64,000 bases of DNA from Parashewanella tropica (GCF_004358445.1 NZ_CP037951.1:2924001-2988000), one strand, 5' to 3'. Shown: positions 10,718-20,202, counted from the first letter of the stretch. Numbers and translations: made by a program. Notes: generated from the sequence alone by a model not told the origin.

Positions 10718-12790
10718 ATGCTCACAACTAAAATAAAAACTCGCATTCGCGCTATTTACAAAGACATTGCCGCAGCCTTGCCAAACTTTGTATCTCGCCG
10801 TGAGCAAAACTACATGGTGGCAGAAATATCAAAAACGCTTGCTGGCGAATACGATAAACATCGCCGAATTGTTGTCGTTGAAGCTGGTACAGGGATTGGT
10901 AAATCCCTATCTTATCTATTAGGCACAATCCCACTTGCCTTAGAGCAAAAAAAGAAAGTCATCATCGCAACCGCGACTGTTGCTCTGCAAGAGCAGCTTC
11001 TGCATAAAGACATTCCTTTCTTCCACCAGCAAGCCGAGCTAGGATTCAAGTTCGGTTTAGTCAAAGGTCGTCAGCGTTATGTTTGCCTATCAAAATTAGA
11101 AATGATGATTGGCACTGATTCGGGTGGTCAGGTAGCTATGTGGCAAACCAAGCCCGATCAAACTCAAATTAAACTACTTGAGCAGCTCCTAAAAGATTTC
11201 CATGAAGGTAAATGGAACGGCGAGATTGATACTTTAAAGCGCCCAATTCCAGATCATCTTTGGCAGCAGATTTCATCAGATAAACATTCCTGCCATCGTA
11301 TGCAGCCAAATCACAGGTTATGCCCATTCCATTCAGCACGTGACGAAATGGATACTTGGGATGTGTTGATCGTAAACCACAGCTTGTTGTTTGCTGATCT
11401 TGAATTGGGTGGAGGTGTGATTTTACCCGATCCTGAAGACAGTTATTATGTCATTGACGAAGCACATCACTTACCAACAGTAGCTCGTGACTTTAGCAGC
11501 GCTCAATCTACAGTTAAAGCAACAGCTGATTGGTTAGAAAAGCTGATGAAAACCGTGAGTAAGCTGCAAAACCAAATCAAGAGTGATTCGGTCATTTCAC
11601 CTGCGCAAAATTTACAAGATCATATTGCAGAGATGATGTCTGGTTCAAAGCTGGTTTCACAGTTTTTTGATTCACATTTAAAGCTATTTAATAACCAAGA
11701 GTCACGCTGGCGCTTTGAACATGGCAAGCTCCCAGAGCAGCTAAAGATACCAGCAGAAAACCTAGCCACAGCTTCAAAATCTGCGGTAAAGCAATTTGCC
11801 AAAGTGCAAAGTATTTTAAACGAAGCCATCAAAGACGGCGAAATACCAAAGCATCAAGCTGAATCACTGTTAACTGAAACAGGCTTTATGATGCAGCGCC
11901 TAGAGGGTGTCAGCAAGCTCTGGCGTTCCATGGCAAAAGAAGACTCAGCCAAAGGTGCGCCGTCTGCTCGATGGGCAGAATTATTATCAGGTAAGCAAGG
12001 CGATTACTTACTGCAAGCCTCCCCTATTGAAGTCGGCTTTATGCTCGAAAACTTATTATGGCAAAAAGCAGCTGGCGTAGTGTTATGCAGCGCGACATTA
12101 AGGGCGTTAAACAAATTCGATCACTTCTGCCATCAAGTTGGATTAACCTTAAATGACGGCAGCCGCTACTTAGCCTTACAATCTCCCTTTGACTATGAAA
12201 ATAACGGCACTTTGTATTTACCTAAAATGCAATGTGAGCCAACGGACGATAACTTCACTCAAGAGTTAGCGGACAAGATTTTTCAACTCGTAGAAGGTGA
12301 AGCTGCAACCCTAGTGTTATTTGCCTCATATTGGCAAATGGATAAAGTCAGTGAACTATTAGAATCAAAATTGAAAACACCTGTATTGATACAAGGTTCA
12401 GCTCCAAGACAAGAACTACTCAAACAGCACTTCCAGCGCTGTGATGACAATAAGCCCAGCATTATCTTTGGTACTGGTAGTTTTTCAGAAGGTTTAGATT
12501 TACCCGGAGATTATTTAACGAATCTCATTGTGACTAAACTTCCATTTGCGGTGCCAACCTCACCAGTTGAACAAGCTCATGCGGAATACATCAAGCTCAA
12601 AGGCGGTAATCCATTTTTACAGCTAACCGTACCAGATGCCTCTAGAAAACTTATTCAAAGTTGTGGTCGACTATTAAGAAAAGAGCTCGACTATGGACGT
12701 GTCACAATTCTCGACCGTCGTTTACTCACCAAGCGCTACGGTAAATCACTCTTAGATGCCTTACCACCTTTTCGTAGGGTGGTTGAATAA
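10718..12790 (+). CDS. dinG: ATP-dependent DNA helicase DinG
   Basis: This is a 690-residue superfamily 2, XPD-like 5'-3' helicase that unwinds R-loops, D-loops and forked DNA at stalled forks. Walker A is EAGTGIGKS (about residues 55-63), the DEAH box is at 248-251, and the C-terminal helicase motifs include SEGLDLPG and SCGRLLR. Cysteines in the iron-sulfur region are C123, C192 and C202. The fourth ligand expected from the E. coli pattern (two closely spaced cysteines before CPF) is not visible: the block reads SCHRMQPNHRLCPF. The TSUP transporter gene starts at the base after this stop codon, so the genes form an operon. The LexA box upstream predicts SOS induction. Confidence 0.93.
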   Translation: MLTTKIKTRIRAIYKDIAAALPNFVSRREQNYMVAEISKTLAGEYDKHRRIVVVEAGTGIGKSLSYLLGTIPLALEQKKKVIIATATVALQEQLLHKDIPFFHQQAELGFKFGLVKGRQRYVCLSKLEMMIGTDSGGQVAMWQTKPDQTQIKLLEQLLKDFHEGKWNGEIDTLKRPIPDHLWQQISSDKHSCHRMQPNHRLCPFHSARDEMDTWDVLIVNHSLLFADLELGGGVILPDPEDSYYVIDEAHHLPTVARDFSSAQSTVKATADWLEKLMKTVSKLQNQIKSDSVISPAQNLQDHIAEMMSGSKLVSQFFDSHLKLFNNQESRWRFEHGKLPEQLKIPAENLATASKSAVKQFAKVQSILNEAIKDGEIPKHQAESLLTETGFMMQRLEGVSKLWRSMAKEDSAKGAPSARWAELLSGKQGDYLLQASPIEVGFMLENLLWQKAAGVVLCSATLRALNKFDHFCHQVGLTLNDGSRYLALQSPFDYENNGTLYLPKMQCEPTDDNFTQELADKIFQLVEGEAATLVLFASYWQMDKVSELLESKLKTPVLIQGSAPRQELLKQHFQRCDDNKPSIIFGTGSFSEGLDLPGDYLTNLIVTKLPFAVPTSPVEQAHAEYIKLKGGNPFLQLTVPDASRKLIQSCGRLLRKELDYGRVTILDRRLLTKRYGKSLLDALPPFRRVVE

Positions 12791-13558
12791 ATGTTACTAG
12801 AAAGTAGCCATTGGCTGATTTTATCGGGAGTAAGTATTGTTGCCGGCTTTATTGACGCCGTGGTCGGTGGCGGTGGATTACTGTCAATTCCTGCTTTACT
12901 TTCTGTTGGTATGCCTCCTCATGTTGCCTTAGGCACAAATAAACTTGCTGCCTGTTTTGGTTCATTTACGTCCGCAATGACCTATTTTAGACAGCAGTTC
13001 TTTACTCCAGCACTTTGGTATAACACCGCCATTGCCACTTTTGTCGGTGCCGTTTTTGGTAGCTTTTTAGTACTTGCAATTGATAACTATTGGCTCGAAT
13101 TGATTTTACCTTTGCTCATCATTTCTGTTGCCCTATACACCTTATTCAGCCCAAACGCGATTGGCTGTAAAAATGAAATCAGTCCTAGTCAACCTCCTAA
13201 TAAAATCAAGCAGTGGCTTAGCGGTTTCTTTCTTGGTGGTTATGATGGATTTGCAGGCCCAGGCATTGGTGCATTTTGGACCTTATCAGCTTCAAAGTTG
13301 TACTCTCTTCCAACATTGAACTGCTGTGGACTAGCAAGATCTATGACCTTAGTAAGTAATGTCACCGCCTTAGTCGTATTCATGCTACAGTCAGATGTAA
13401 TGTATGATATTGGCATAGCTATGGGCTTATTCATGATGCTAGGCTCATTTATTGGGGCGCGCTTTGCTATTCGTTTTGGTTCGAAAGTAATAAAACCAAT
13501 ATTCATAAGTGTGGTCATTGTCATGTCCATTCACCTAGCATGGAGCAACTGGTTTTGA
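12791..13558 (+). CDS. TSUP family membrane transporter (TauE/SafE, YfcA-like)
   Basis: This is a 255-residue inner-membrane protein of the TSUP family, which exports or imports sulfur-containing or small organic anions; the substrate here is unknown. It is a chain of hydrophobic segments. The first repeat has the family signature GFIDAVVGGGGLLSIPALL near residues 19-37, and the second repeat has GGYDGFAGPGIGAFWTLS near 150. It starts immediately after dinG and overlaps priC by 19 bases, so the three genes are co-transcribed. A role in DNA repair is not implied; the order dinG-TSUP-priC is simply conserved in related genomes as I remember them. Confidence 0.9.
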   Translation: MLLESSHWLILSGVSIVAGFIDAVVGGGGLLSIPALLSVGMPPHVALGTNKLAACFGSFTSAMTYFRQQFFTPALWYNTAIATFVGAVFGSFLVLAIDNYWLELILPLLIISVALYTLFSPNAIGCKNEISPSQPPNKIKQWLSGFFLGGYDGFAGPGIGAFWTLSASKLYSLPTLNCCGLARSMTLVSNVTALVVFMLQSDVMYDIGIAMGLFMMLGSFIGARFAIRFGSKVIKPIFISVVIVMSIHLAWSNWF

Positions 13559-14217
13559 ATTCATTAGCCTTGATAAGTAAGTTAGTCGAGCAACTGAATA
13601 AACTTGAACAAGAAGTGTTACAGCACGATGCCAAGCTTGCTCAGGGTGAATGCAAACTGCTACAAAATACTGATAGATTCAATGCCCAACTTTTTTTACA
13701 AACTGGAGCAAAACTTCAGCCTTGTATTCATCAGATCCGAACGCAAATTCAACAACTGGAAAAACGTTTGCGAGTAGGGTTGAATAAAGAAGCGATTGAA
13801 ATCAGCTGTCAACAGATTCAAGATCAGTTCTCAGCGGTTAAGCGGGCTTTAGCCACCACCAACATCAATTTAAAGGCCGCTCGTCAAACTAAAGCATCAT
13901 CGAGGGCTAGATACCTAAATAAACAACAAAAGGTGCATGAAAGCAGCGGGTTTGAATGGATTGCCAGTAACGTTATGCAAAGTTCTCACAAGCTTTATGA
14001 TGAACTGAATAAGCATTTGAACTGGGCATCTCGCATTGAGCAAAAAATTCATGCTCTGGATTTACAACTATCGTCATGCTCAAGCAGAGAAAAGCTCAAA
14101 CTTCAGCATGAAATATTGCAAACCCACAAGCGTTTAGGGAAGTGCCGCCAAGCTATCAGCTACATTGAAGAACGCATTGCATTGTTTGAACGTCCAAATT
14201 CAAAAAAAGGCTACTAA
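13540..14217 (+). CDS. priC: Primosomal replication protein PriC (N'')
   Basis: This is a 225-residue, helix-rich, charged protein matching PriC, which helps reload DnaB helicase at abandoned replication forks. The N-terminal helical part carries the family pattern FNAQLFLQTGAKLQP and QLEKRLRVGL; the C-terminal half is helical with many Lys, Gln and Glu. It has no signal peptide or membrane segment. The start lies inside the end of the TSUP gene (19-base overlap), and the next gene begins 7 bases after the stop. Its position behind dinG fits a fork-repair role. Confidence 0.85.
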   Translation: MEQLVLNSLALISKLVEQLNKLEQEVLQHDAKLAQGECKLLQNTDRFNAQLFLQTGAKLQPCIHQIRTQIQQLEKRLRVGLNKEAIEISCQQIQDQFSAVKRALATTNINLKAARQTKASSRARYLNKQQKVHESSGFEWIASNVMQSSHKLYDELNKHLNWASRIEQKIHALDLQLSSCSSREKLKLQHEILQTHKRLGKCRQAISYIEERIALFERPNSKKGY

Positions 14218-14224
14218 CATTCTA

Positions 14225-15130
14225 ATGCTGCCAATTGTTTATCACCCTTCATATTCTGATTTAGATTTACCAAGCAACCATCGCTTTCCCACCAGCAAAT
14301 ATCGCGATATTTATCAGTACTTATTGGATAATCAATTAGCCAATCCACAACAGTTCTACATGCCAGAACCAGCCAGTATTGATGACATCAAAACCATTCA
14401 TTGCCCTGATTATGTGGAAAGCTTGTTTAACAATACTATTGACCCTAAAGTAATGCGACGAATTGGCTTTCCTTGGAGTGAAAAATTAGTTTACCGAAGT
14501 AGGCATTCAATAGCAGGAACCGCATTAACCGCAAAATTGGCATTAGAGCATGGAAGAGCAATACATCTAACAGGTGGCTACCATCATGCCCATTATGATT
14601 TTGGTAGTGGCTTTTGTGTTTTTAATGATCTTATATATGCAGCGGTGCAAGCATTAAAGGAACCCAATGTAGATAACGTCTTGATTTTTGATTGCGATGT
14701 TCACCAAGGGGACGGTACTGCAACAATGGCACAAGGAAACGACAGCATCATCACCTGCTCGTTACATTGCGGTAAAAATTTCCCAGCCAGAAAAGCGCTT
14801 TCAGATTATGATATCGAACTCGATAAAGGCACTTCAAATGATGATTATCTTGCAACAGTTGAAGAAACGTTAAACTTACTCATTCGTTTACATCAACCTG
14901 ACTTGATTCTGTATGACGCTGGTGTTGATATCCATCAAGATGATGACTTAGGTTATCTTAATATTTGTGACCAAGGTATTGCGCAACGAGATAAGTTAGT
15001 ATTTACACTCGCAAAGCAGCACCATATCCCTATTGCCGCTGTTATTGGCGGTGGCTATAGCCGTGATAAGCAACAGTTAATACAACGCCACTTCAACTTG
15101 ATTCAACAAGCTACAAAATTATGCATTTAG
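14225..15130 (+). CDS. Histone deacetylase family protein (zinc-dependent acyl-lysine or acylpolyamine hydrolase)
   Basis: This is a 301-residue cytoplasmic protein of the arginase/deacetylase fold. Visible catalytic features are the tandem histidines in GGYHHAHYDFGSGF (about residues 117-130), the zinc-ligand block FDCDVHQGDGT (about 157-167), SLHCGKNFPA, and the third metal ligand in YDAGVDIHQDD (about 235-245). It most resembles class IV-like bacterial deacetylases, and its substrate is unknown. I chose ATG 14225, just after priC, rather than an in-frame start 60 bases earlier that lies within priC. Its 3' end overlaps the convergent CaaX-protein gene by 20 bases. Confidence 0.9.
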   Translation: MLPIVYHPSYSDLDLPSNHRFPTSKYRDIYQYLLDNQLANPQQFYMPEPASIDDIKTIHCPDYVESLFNNTIDPKVMRRIGFPWSEKLVYRSRHSIAGTALTAKLALEHGRAIHLTGGYHHAHYDFGSGFCVFNDLIYAAVQALKEPNVDNVLIFDCDVHQGDGTATMAQGNDSIITCSLHCGKNFPARKALSDYDIELDKGTSNDDYLATVEETLNLLIRLHQPDLILYDAGVDIHQDDDLGYLNICDQGIAQRDKLVFTLAKQHHIPIAAVIGGGYSRDKQQLIQRHFNLIQQATKLCI

Positions 15131-15614
15131 GCTTTTTTTGTGCTTGTTTTCTTCTTTTTAGTACTTGCGCTAATTTCTCATCAACATCTGTATCTCTCCT
15201 TTCATACAAATAACCTTCTGTTGCTTTCACTCTCCCAGCTCCAAGCAACATGGACTTATGATCTTTCTTCACAGCAATTCGGAGATCAGATATTTCGGTA
15301 GATAAATAACTTCGCAATGTACTTTGCTGCTCTTGGGATAGAAAAGAAGATATTAATTCATCTCCCTCAACTAATGTGACAATAAAAGTATCTTGTTGCT
15401 GGTCAGCTTGCTTTTCAACAGAAAAGAAGAGCTTATGAGGAATAAATTTATCTCCTGTTCCACCCTTTTGCACTAAAAGCGGAATTTTCACCCGACGATT
15501 TTCATCAAGATTCTGACTTGCGATCTCAATGCTAACTTTGGATAAGTTATAGAATTGCTCTCCGTCTCGACATTCCCCCCAGTATACGACTCCTTGAACT
15601 CCAGATACTGCCAT
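15111..15614 (-). CDS. Unknown 167-residue protein ending in a polybasic CaaX motif; possible host-membrane-targeted effector
   Basis: I recognise no family. The protein is soluble, with no signal peptide or membrane segment, and has a beta-rich N-terminal half (GVVYWGECRDGEQFYNL). Its end is distinctive: KRRKQAQKKPKCIIL. A cysteine, two aliphatic residues and leucine at the exact C-terminus form a CaaX box of the type recognised by eukaryotic geranylgeranyltransferase I, and the preceding lysine/arginine stretch resembles that of Rho-family GTPases. Bacteria lack this enzyme, so such a tail is useful only inside a eukaryotic host. I chose ATG 15614 (GAGG 5 bases upstream) over GTG 15620. It follows the 723-residue gene by about 60 bases on the same strand. 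Caution: the last codons overlap the end of the deacetylase-like gene, so chance cannot be excluded. Confidence 0.7.
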   Translation of the reverse strand: MAVSGVQGVVYWGECRDGEQFYNLSKVSIEIASQNLDENRRVKIPLLVQKGGTGDKFIPHKLFFSVEKQADQQQDTFIVTLVEGDELISSFLSQEQQSTLRSYLSTEISDLRIAVKKDHKSMLLGAGRVKATEGYLYERRDTDVDEKLAQVLKRRKQAQKKPKCIIL

Positions 15615-15673
15615 TTTCACCTCGCATAACTTTTGTCATCTGAATTAAAATCTGAATATATTGAAAGTAGAAT

Positions 15674-17845
15674 TTAAGAATCTGTAGTCTCAACTTGTGG
15701 TTCAAGGGGCTTACTGAAGCAACTCTCAAGCTTAGCTATTACATCAATGGTTTTATTTAGCTCATCTTGAGCTTCTTTTGGTAAAGAATGAAAAATTTTC
15801 TTTAAGGCATGTATTACTTCAGGGGTTGTAGTCGGTGTTACTCCATTAACATCTGCGATAAATTGCTTCTTAAAGGCCTTTATCTCATCCGGTAACTCTT
15901 CTTTTAATGCTATATAGTGAGCCATCAATGCCATTTGAACGTTAATTTTTATACTCGCTACCCGTCGAATGTTTTGAATATGTTCCCTATGTGCTTGACT
16001 CGTTGCCTTAAGTTCCCCTTTCAATTTTCCCTTTAAATCTAGGTCAAGCTTTTGAAGCTTCAACTGTAGCTCTGACTCTTCTTTATCTAACTGTTTTTGA
16101 TCTTGTTCAAACTGATCGATTTTCTCTAGCAAAGGTTTAGCCGCATCGGCAACCTTCTGAACTTGTTTTATTTGATCCATCACATCACTTTGAGTTGCAG
16201 AGGCTCCCGTATTAAATAAGTAACGAACTAAAGTCGCTGCTTTTGTTCCCCAGCTTTTAGCGCTTTGTTCACCAACTCCCACTAACTTCAATGATTCATA
16301 AAATCCAAGGCCAATGCTGTCCTTACCAATTGGGAGCGGGGGTTCCCCCCTCCTTAGCCTAAAGTAGTTAGCGAAAGCTTTCTCTAAATCCAATACAGCT
16401 ATTACTGCGTTCCCTAACATAAATGTCATAACAGGGATCCCATCCAGCCCAACTGTCAGATACGCTGCTGCTCCTAACCCCAAAAAACCAGCAATAGCAA
16501 AAGGAGTTTTAGCCGTTTGAAAACACAAATCTCTGCCTGCATAATGAACACTCTTTTTTTGTATTCCCGCGCAAGCTTGGTCGATTTGAGCCTCTGTCTC
16601 TGCAATATCCTTTTCAGCTTGTTCAACATAAGGTTGTTCATCTTCATGATGTAAACTTAAACTGGCAGGATCGATACCTAATAAATGAAGTGAACCTTCT
16701 GCATCATCATCCAAATGAGGGTGAAGAACTGCACGTGTAGCCCGCCTTATGGACTTTAACTCGGGTAATTGTTTCTTAGTATCTTCAGGTAAACTATCCC
16801 AACAACTTCCCCATTTTTTAGCTAATTGATAATCATCCCTTACTTCGACACGTAAAGTACTCACCTTAACTTTCACATCATCAATTAACTTTATTAACCC
16901 ATGTCGATAAGCGTTTAGGTCTAGTTTATGATACCAGTACTGTTCATATAAAGTTTCAAAGCGTTCTCGAAATTGGTCAGCTTCAAACCTCTCTTTCTTT
17001 GTAATTCGCTTCAATTTTGTTAACTTTTCAAGAGTTATATCTAACCCTTTGATGCGTTGGCCGATATATTGCTCCCCTTTTTTTAATAAGGCATCGCCTT
17101 TCTCAAGTACATCAGTGGCATTTATTAAACCAGCAGGAGTTGAAGAAGACACGACCCCAGTTCCTAATCGTAATGTTTCATTAACAAGTAAAGAAGCTAT
17201 GCCACCTGTAGTGGATCGAATGCCTTCATCATCTGTAAGATAAGACGCCCCTAAATACCCTAGATTACCAATGGCATCCCCCCCTAAAGGCAGCCCCCTT
17301 TCACCGGCAGCAAGCCGACGCCAATTAATGAAAGAAGTCACCCCATTTGAGCTATTCAACCCGACCGTGAGAGAAAGCAAAATAGCGATGGTTAAATAGG
17401 CGATATTCCCATAGCCTAACCAGTAATAATATGCAACAGCTGCTGCACAAGCAGCCAAAATGACTTTAATCAAATTAAGAACTGTGTCCTTCCGAGCCAC
17501 TGCAACCTCCGCCGCGAGTTCTTTTCTTCGCGCTTCAATGGCCTCCAGTTCTTCTCTTTGTAAATCAACTAAAGCACTTTCAAGTAAATCGGGAAATGGT
17601 ATTTCTTTTAAACCCGCTAATGCCACTTGGTTCACTTTGAATAATGTACTGTGCCACCGAGCTCTTGCTCGCAAGTTAACAGGCCTAGCACCTTGAACTG
17701 CTTGCCCATCTCTCGAAGTAGAGATCAACGGTGTCTTTTCGTTCCCTTCTGGGGAAATACCGGAATTTATAGAAGTATGATCCTCGGTAAGCATTCCTGG
17801 TTGATATTGCGGAGTGACAGTAAGATCAGCAGTACCTGCAGCCAT
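15674..17845 (-). CDS. Unknown 723-residue membrane/coiled-coil protein with an internal duplication
   Basis: I recognise no family. The protein has two related halves. Each contains a hydrophobic hairpin (about residues 123-165 and 447-487), then a shared block: F-N-WRRLAAGERGLPLGGDAIG near 172-192 and FRLRRGEPPLPIGKDSIG near 494-511. A helical, coiled-coil-like stretch follows, ending in a second shared block (WDSLPEDTKKQL near 349-360 and FHSLPKEAQDEL near 685-696). The N-terminal 60 residues are Ser/Thr/Gly-rich and disordered, with no classical signal peptide. A strong ribosome site (GGGGGAGAT) precedes the start. It forms a probable operon with the downstream CaaX-protein gene. Hairpin-plus-coiled-coil proteins occur among secreted bacterial effectors and translocators, but that role is only a guess. 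Confidence 0.7.
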   Translation of the reverse strand: MAAGTADLTVTPQYQPGMLTEDHTSINSGISPEGNEKTPLISTSRDGQAVQGARPVNLRARARWHSTLFKVNQVALAGLKEIPFPDLLESALVDLQREELEAIEARRKELAAEVAVARKDTVLNLIKVILAACAAAVAYYYWLGYGNIAYLTIAILLSLTVGLNSSNGVTSFINWRRLAAGERGLPLGGDAIGNLGYLGASYLTDDEGIRSTTGGIASLLVNETLRLGTGVVSSSTPAGLINATDVLEKGDALLKKGEQYIGQRIKGLDITLEKLTKLKRITKKERFEADQFRERFETLYEQYWYHKLDLNAYRHGLIKLIDDVKVKVSTLRVEVRDDYQLAKKWGSCWDSLPEDTKKQLPELKSIRRATRAVLHPHLDDDAEGSLHLLGIDPASLSLHHEDEQPYVEQAEKDIAETEAQIDQACAGIQKKSVHYAGRDLCFQTAKTPFAIAGFLGLGAAAYLTVGLDGIPVMTFMLGNAVIAVLDLEKAFANYFRLRRGEPPLPIGKDSIGLGFYESLKLVGVGEQSAKSWGTKAATLVRYLFNTGASATQSDVMDQIKQVQKVADAAKPLLEKIDQFEQDQKQLDKEESELQLKLQKLDLDLKGKLKGELKATSQAHREHIQNIRRVASIKINVQMALMAHYIALKEELPDEIKAFKKQFIADVNGVTPTTTPEVIHALKKIFHSLPKEAQDELNKTIDVIAKLESCFSKPLEPQVETTDS

Positions 17846-18143
17846 ATCTCCCCCTAAAGTCTTATATGCAATAGGGCGAGGATATAATTTTGATGATTTT
17901 TAGGGCAAATTTATTCTATCAATTGTCAGCGCAGATTAATATTCGCTAACCTATCTAGCTGTATTTTTTAGGTAAATTAACTCTAAATAATGAAGAAGCG
18001 AGAAGGTTCTAACCGAATGCATTTGAAAAGGAATGATAAATACAGCAATATGATTTGACTGAGTTATAGCACTCATGAAGTATAGTAGACTAAAGAAATA
18101 TCAAACTAGAACAATAAAGAGCAGAAACTGTAGATTAGAAAAA
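17846..18143. other. Non-coding gap between two accessory genes
   Basis: This AT-rich stretch contains the upstream region of the 723-residue gene and the 3' side of the 586-residue gene. I see no strong terminator, repeat or RNA here. Confidence 0.4.
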
Positions 18144-19904
18144 TTACAACTCGTACCTTTCCCAAATATATTCAGCATCTTTGGAAAAGATCACCTTAAT
18201 TAGCTCCAGTTTTTCAGAAATTACACATTTTGACCATTCTTTATTAAATAGTATATACATTATTTCTGCGCTCTTTAATTTATCATCAAAAAGCGAATAA
18301 ACGTTATTTTCTCTATAATAACTAGCGACATAGCTTGTTAAATCATCACATAAATTCTGTTTTTTCTTTTTGTTTTCAGGAGAAAATGTATGGGATGAAT
18401 GACAAAATTGCAGTCTTTTCTTCAACTTTTCATATCTGAATTCGGAACTTGTTAGCTGCCTTTTCCAACTATGAGCGGTTGGTATGCCTCCCTCACTAAA
18501 TAAAAACATAGTTCTGATTAAACTATCATTTTTTAAAGGCACTAACTGACTAGAAGTCCAATCTTTCCAACGAGTTCGAGCATAACAATTTACTGTATCG
18601 GTTGCTGCATACAATGTTTTTAAATCCAAATAGCTCGTTGGGTTATAATTCCAACTTCTATCGAATTCTTCATGCCACCATAAAAATGAATAGCCCCTCA
18701 CGCAATACATTAGAGGCTTTGGCAACCTAGGTAGCACGTTGTAAAATAACCCAATAACAACCTTATATTCACCGTATTTACAACAATGGGAGCATATATC
18801 AAGCTCATGTAGTAAATCATGCAATGAAAAAAATACACAGGACATATTTCCACTGTCATGGTCAACTTTAATTGCTTTTGTAAATCCCCAAGGAACAAAA
18901 GGCGTATGGGATGCTAACGATAAGCTTTTATCCGTTAGCTCAGTGAATGATGGGAAATAGAGCTTTTCTTTCCAATTTTGAGTAAAATCACTTACTAAAT
19001 TTTCGACAGTGAATCGAGTGCGTCCTGCACGGGCTGGGATACCAGAAATTGCTGATATATGCTTTATGACTTCTTCAATATGAAGATGCTGCTCTTCTGA
19101 AGCTTCTTCAAACATTAAGTGAAACGGTAAATTTAAAACATCACTTACAGAAGCAGTTTTTGAAAATCCGGCCTTTTGATATCGAGCATCTATTTCTGCA
19201 ATACCACAATCTTTAAGCGCTTTTTTCCAACAAGCTTTATTTTTAAAATCGTTATAAACAAGCCCTTGTATTAAAGGAAAAATAAAACTAACTTGTAAAG
19301 ATTCTTGATAAGGATAGCCAGAGTTCTCAAGTTCAGATAATTGCGATATAAATTGTACTATCCCAACTTTATTTTCACTTGAAACTTCTTTGAATTTTAA
19401 AAACTTTCTGAGCTCTGACTTCATTTCATCACAAGTTTGCTTAAAGCCTATAATAGGCTGTGGTCTGCCAGCCTTTAGCTCCTCAAGAAGAACTTCTCCA
19501 ATCTTCCAAGATAGGTCATCTTCAGTTCTTTCTATGATTTGCTTTACAAACTTTTGAGGGCTCCAAAGCGCAGGATTTTCGCTGCCCATTAATTCGAAAG
19601 CTATTAAACGCGCCTCTGATGAAGACAACATTTTGAAAGGCTTTACTTCACTGGAAGAGTCTGATCTTTTAATACGATTCTGACACCCAGCATAACGGGC
19701 ATCTCTATACGGTGGCTCAGATTGTACAAAGAAATACATTTCATCTCTGTCAGTAAACCAATCACCTTTCTGAGTTACTCGATACTTATGATCACCAATA
19801 TCTAAATTTTCATCTTCATACTCAACATATTCAATCCCCTCACTAATACTTGAAGTTAATGAGTCACTATGAGTACTTGCTGGTCGCTCTAGTAATGTAG
19901 CCAT
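18144..19904 (-). CDS. Unknown 586-residue accessory protein
   Basis: I do not recognise this protein. It has no signal peptide or membrane segment. The first 40 residues are Ser/Thr/Glu-rich and probably disordered, as is common in proteins exported by non-Sec systems. The rest is a mixed helical protein with many Trp, Cys and His; the segment HDLLHELDICSHCCKYGEYK near 358-377 has several possible metal ligands, but I cannot call it a known site. I chose ATG 19904, preceded by GGAG, over an upstream TTG at 19916. It lies in the same accessory block and on the same strand as the duplicated membrane protein and the CaaX protein, which suggests a related origin. Confidence 0.65.
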   Translation of the reverse strand: MATLLERPASTHSDSLTSSISEGIEYVEYEDENLDIGDHKYRVTQKGDWFTDRDEMYFFVQSEPPYRDARYAGCQNRIKRSDSSSEVKPFKMLSSSEARLIAFELMGSENPALWSPQKFVKQIIERTEDDLSWKIGEVLLEELKAGRPQPIIGFKQTCDEMKSELRKFLKFKEVSSENKVGIVQFISQLSELENSGYPYQESLQVSFIFPLIQGLVYNDFKNKACWKKALKDCGIAEIDARYQKAGFSKTASVSDVLNLPFHLMFEEASEEQHLHIEEVIKHISAISGIPARAGRTRFTVENLVSDFTQNWKEKLYFPSFTELTDKSLSLASHTPFVPWGFTKAIKVDHDSGNMSCVFFSLHDLLHELDICSHCCKYGEYKVVIGLFYNVLPRLPKPLMYCVRGYSFLWWHEEFDRSWNYNPTSYLDLKTLYAATDTVNCYARTRWKDWTSSQLVPLKNDSLIRTMFLFSEGGIPTAHSWKRQLTSSEFRYEKLKKRLQFCHSSHTFSPENKKKKQNLCDDLTSYVASYYRENNVYSLFDDKLKSAEIMYILFNKEWSKCVISEKLELIKVIFSKDAEYIWERYEL

Positions 19905-20093
19905 TAGTGGCTCCAATAAAATAACGGAGTTGAAAGGTTAGATACCAAGTTTAGTTAACAACAACCATGAATGAATAAGACTAAAAAAATATTAACGTGT
20001 AGTTAACTTTAAAAGTTACGATACGAAATTTTATAGTACTAACAATGACGCTATTTCAAGATTATTGGAAAACATAAGGTGAAAAATTTTGGA

Positions 20094-20202
20094 GGTTTCC
20101 CTAGAGCCAGCACCCCGGCACATGAGTCGCTTGCTGCGGCTGCTCCCTTCCAGGCCTGACCGAGTCCACAAGGTATCATTGCGGGGGGACCCTAGGGTCA
20201 CC
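20094..20202 (-). ncRNA. ffs: Signal recognition particle RNA (4.5S RNA)
   Basis: The minus strand carries the conserved SRP hairpin core GGTCAGGCCTGGAAGGGAGCA, closely matching E. coli 4.5S RNA. The ends pair: 5' GGTgaCCCTAG with 3' CTAGGGaaACC, which fixes a mature RNA of about 109 bases. With Ffh it targets membrane proteins to the inner membrane. A likely promoter lies about 35 bases upstream, leaving a short leader of the kind RNase P removes in E. coli. A T-rich run follows the 3' end. Confidence 0.93.
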
